The notes under the pieces: model-generated | Database searches by the model: none | The model's input: only the letters and a program-made list of their open reading frames with translations | Told to the model about the DNA's origin: nothing | From: Numida meleagris | Lineage: Eukaryota; Chordata; Aves; Galliformes; Numididae | Reading direction: 5' to 3' | Assembly: GCF_002078875.1 (NCBI RefSeq) | Contig: NC_034414.1 | Location: forward strand, 11,086,225-11,150,224 | Length of the DNA stretch: 64,000 nt | Shown: positions 61,957 through 64,000 of the stretch, in pieces | How the letters are laid out: each line of letters opens with the position of its first letter | Numbering within the stretch: position 1 is the first letter of the stretch | Program-made: the position numbers and the translations under genes

Positions 61957-64000
61957 GTGAGTGGAGGAAAACTAAACTTTCTCCAAGTAAAATGACATAT
62001 TTTATTCTGTGGAGGAATAGTGAAAGATACATAAGGCTTTGAGATCGGGCAGGCTCTGTAGAGACTAACTAGAGGTGATTCTGAATTCCTGATGATCCTA
62101 AAGCACCCTAGTTACATATTTCCTTCCAAGAAAGCACCCCAAGAAATCCCTCAACTCTAAACTCCGTAGTCTTTTTAACTCTTGCCCCAAAGTACATTTC
62201 GTGAAAAGTGATAGAACATTAGATACATATCTTAGATTTTGATACAATTGTGTTTCCTTTCTCCTCCTCTCAGCTTCGATCCATGTGTGTATGCACACAC
62301 ACAGATGCACACACATCTATCTGTCTATATATAGTCTGCAGCGGAAGCTCATGTATAGTGTAAATTCTGGGAATAATTAAGAAAAGGATACTGCATCCTC
62401 CAGCAGACGGAATGCATCTTTTTCATTTAAAGCAGTTTTTTTTTTTTCTTTACCACCAACTTGCTGCAATTAGGAGGTTGTTGGAGAGATATCAACTGAG
62501 ATTTGGGAACTGTTTTCTGGAAATGTTTTGAATTAAAATCTAATTGGTAGCTTTCTTTGATAACTATTTTATTGTTGGGTGCAGCTAAATGGAAATCAAC
62601 CACAAAGGGAACTAAATTTTGTTTGTCATTAATTTTAACTCAATTTCACAAATGATTTACATATTTGATATTTTCCCTATTTGTTCTGTAACATTCTTTA
62701 ACTTCAGTTAGAAGCAGTTAGACTGAGACAATGTTGTTTTTTCAATTGTCATTTTAAATTATCTATTTTACCTTAAATATGGGTTTCAACAAAATGGAGA
62801 AGAACCCCTGCATGGACCAAAGTTAAACTTGTGGCACTTCATGAAAAACTAGGAAATTAATGGCCCCAAGGATGAAATTTTATTGTTTTTACCTAAGACA
62901 TCTTTGAGTTTGGGGGCCAATGGAAAACAGGCCTACACTGCAAATATATGATAATAGCAAAGTAAAATGTTGAAAAGGCACAATTACATAGGAATCATGT
63001 AAAAGGTCAAGGCTCAGATACATGGTCATCTTTCCCCAGTTTAACATACTATGAGGACATCAAGTGAGCTGTGTCCATTTCTGATCACTAAGCTTAAAGT
63101 AAATGTGAGCTAATTCAATGTACAATATGAGAAAGGTGAAAGATAACTGTAAGTATTGGAAAGATTAATGAACAATTTTATAGAGGGAAGATGGGATACA
63201 AGAATCAATCATGGCAGAAATGGATTTTTACTAACAATGAGTGCCAAATAACCTGAGCATGCAGGACTTGAGCAAAAGCACACTTGACTGAGCCCAACTG
63301 GCTGTATGGACTTTGGACCATGCCCATGGAATGTCAGAGAAAACATCTTCTTGGTGAGGCCAAAATCCTCACAAGGGAGACATAGTTGATACTTTCTGGA
63401 ATTAATTAATACTGTCATTAGTAGTAGACAGGTATAGAGGGTTTGCTCACTGTGGAAACATAAATATTGAAAGATTTTTCTCTTGAAAACTGAGTGAGCA
63501 GGCAAAGTACAGTATCAGTTTCTTTATTTAAGTGTTTGCAACTGAAATACTGTGCTTCTTAGCAGCAAAGAGGAGAATAACATCTTGTTATATCACTGTA
63601 TGGGAGCCTGGCATCTCCTATCTTCTGATTGATTTAGGAGTAAAACACATTTCACTTTAATGGAGTATAACAACAGCAGTGTTGTGCCGTTTTCATGAGT
63701 CCCTAAGCAGAGTACTGCTGCCCAGGGTACTCCACTAATACAGGAAAGCCAGCAGGAAACTGAGATGATACTGTGCACTGCAAAGTTTCTTAAGAAACAA
63801 AACCACTACACCTGTACTTTCTCAGTGTTGTGCATGGTGTTGTCTGGAATTCTGCTTATAGTTGTCATTTGTTTCCTGCTGTCATAAACTTTAGGCTCTG
63901 CAAGACATTCTTTCATGTTAGTTTCTTTCCCTACTTTATTTGGGCTACTTGAACTGGAGCTCCACTCCAAAAAGTGTTTACATAAAAATGTAATCTTCTC
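61957..64000. other. Unique AT-rich DNA to window end
   Basis: About 2 kb with no named transposon or supported gene. It carries a short imperfect GT/CA-rich stretch near 62284-62330 and a T run near 62437. If the segment at 61818-61956 is a real exon, this would be the start of its downstream intron. Confidence 0.5.

Noticed and set aside
1..64000. CRISPR arrays, bacterial operons, tRNA or rRNA genes, known microRNAs
   Set aside because: No regularly spaced repeats, no ribosome-binding-site-linked gene runs, no cloverleaf consensus boxes and no familiar microRNA seed sequences were seen; all large-scale signs are of a bird nuclear genome.

Overview
This is vertebrate, almost certainly bird, nuclear DNA. 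The evidence is the repeat content. There are several CR1 non-LTR retrotransposon copies with the avian tail of ATTCTATG octamers, a short mariner-type DNA transposon resembling the chicken Galluhop family, and a solo LTR of the widespread avian ERVL type. The mariner points towards a galliform such as chicken, but I assign that from memory of the families, not from a search. The sequence is AT-rich, shows no CpG island, and has no operons, ribosomal RNA, tRNA or CRISPR.

Layout. 1-3354: unique AT-rich DNA. 3355-4290: a mariner fragment abutted by a minus-strand CR1. 5214-6612: a longer minus-strand CR1 reaching into the reverse-transcriptase region. 7035-7551: a plus-strand CR1 3' end, head-to-head with the previous one. 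7552-29497: about 22 kb with almost no recognisable repeats, only microsatellites, short duplications and a few exon-like segments. 29498-30998: a minus-strand CR1 that lacks its 3' end, then a small plus-strand CR1 scrap. 35042-35589: a complete-looking but internally deleted mariner with terminal inverted repeats and TA duplications. 47321-47842: a solo ERVL-type LTR, 522 bp, with a perfect 5-bp target duplication. The remainder to 64000 is unique AT-rich DNA with a 46-bp (CA)n tract.

Genes. I find no protein-coding gene I can defend. The only open frames with recognisable protein similarity are transposon remnants (CR1 ORF2 and mariner transposase). Two plus-strand segments, 19218-19315 and 61818-61956, have good splice acceptors and donors but stops in all three frames. 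They look like untranslated or long-noncoding-RNA exons, and the second carries an ATG in strong Kozak context that stays open to its donor. Minus-strand exon-like segments at 15510-15533 (a 24-nt microexon shape) and 54297-54371 (75 nt) are weaker. The window is best read as a long intron or intergenic region. I see no convincing novel biological system. The most useful leads are the candidate exons, the nested and rearranged transposons, and a few structured short repeats.
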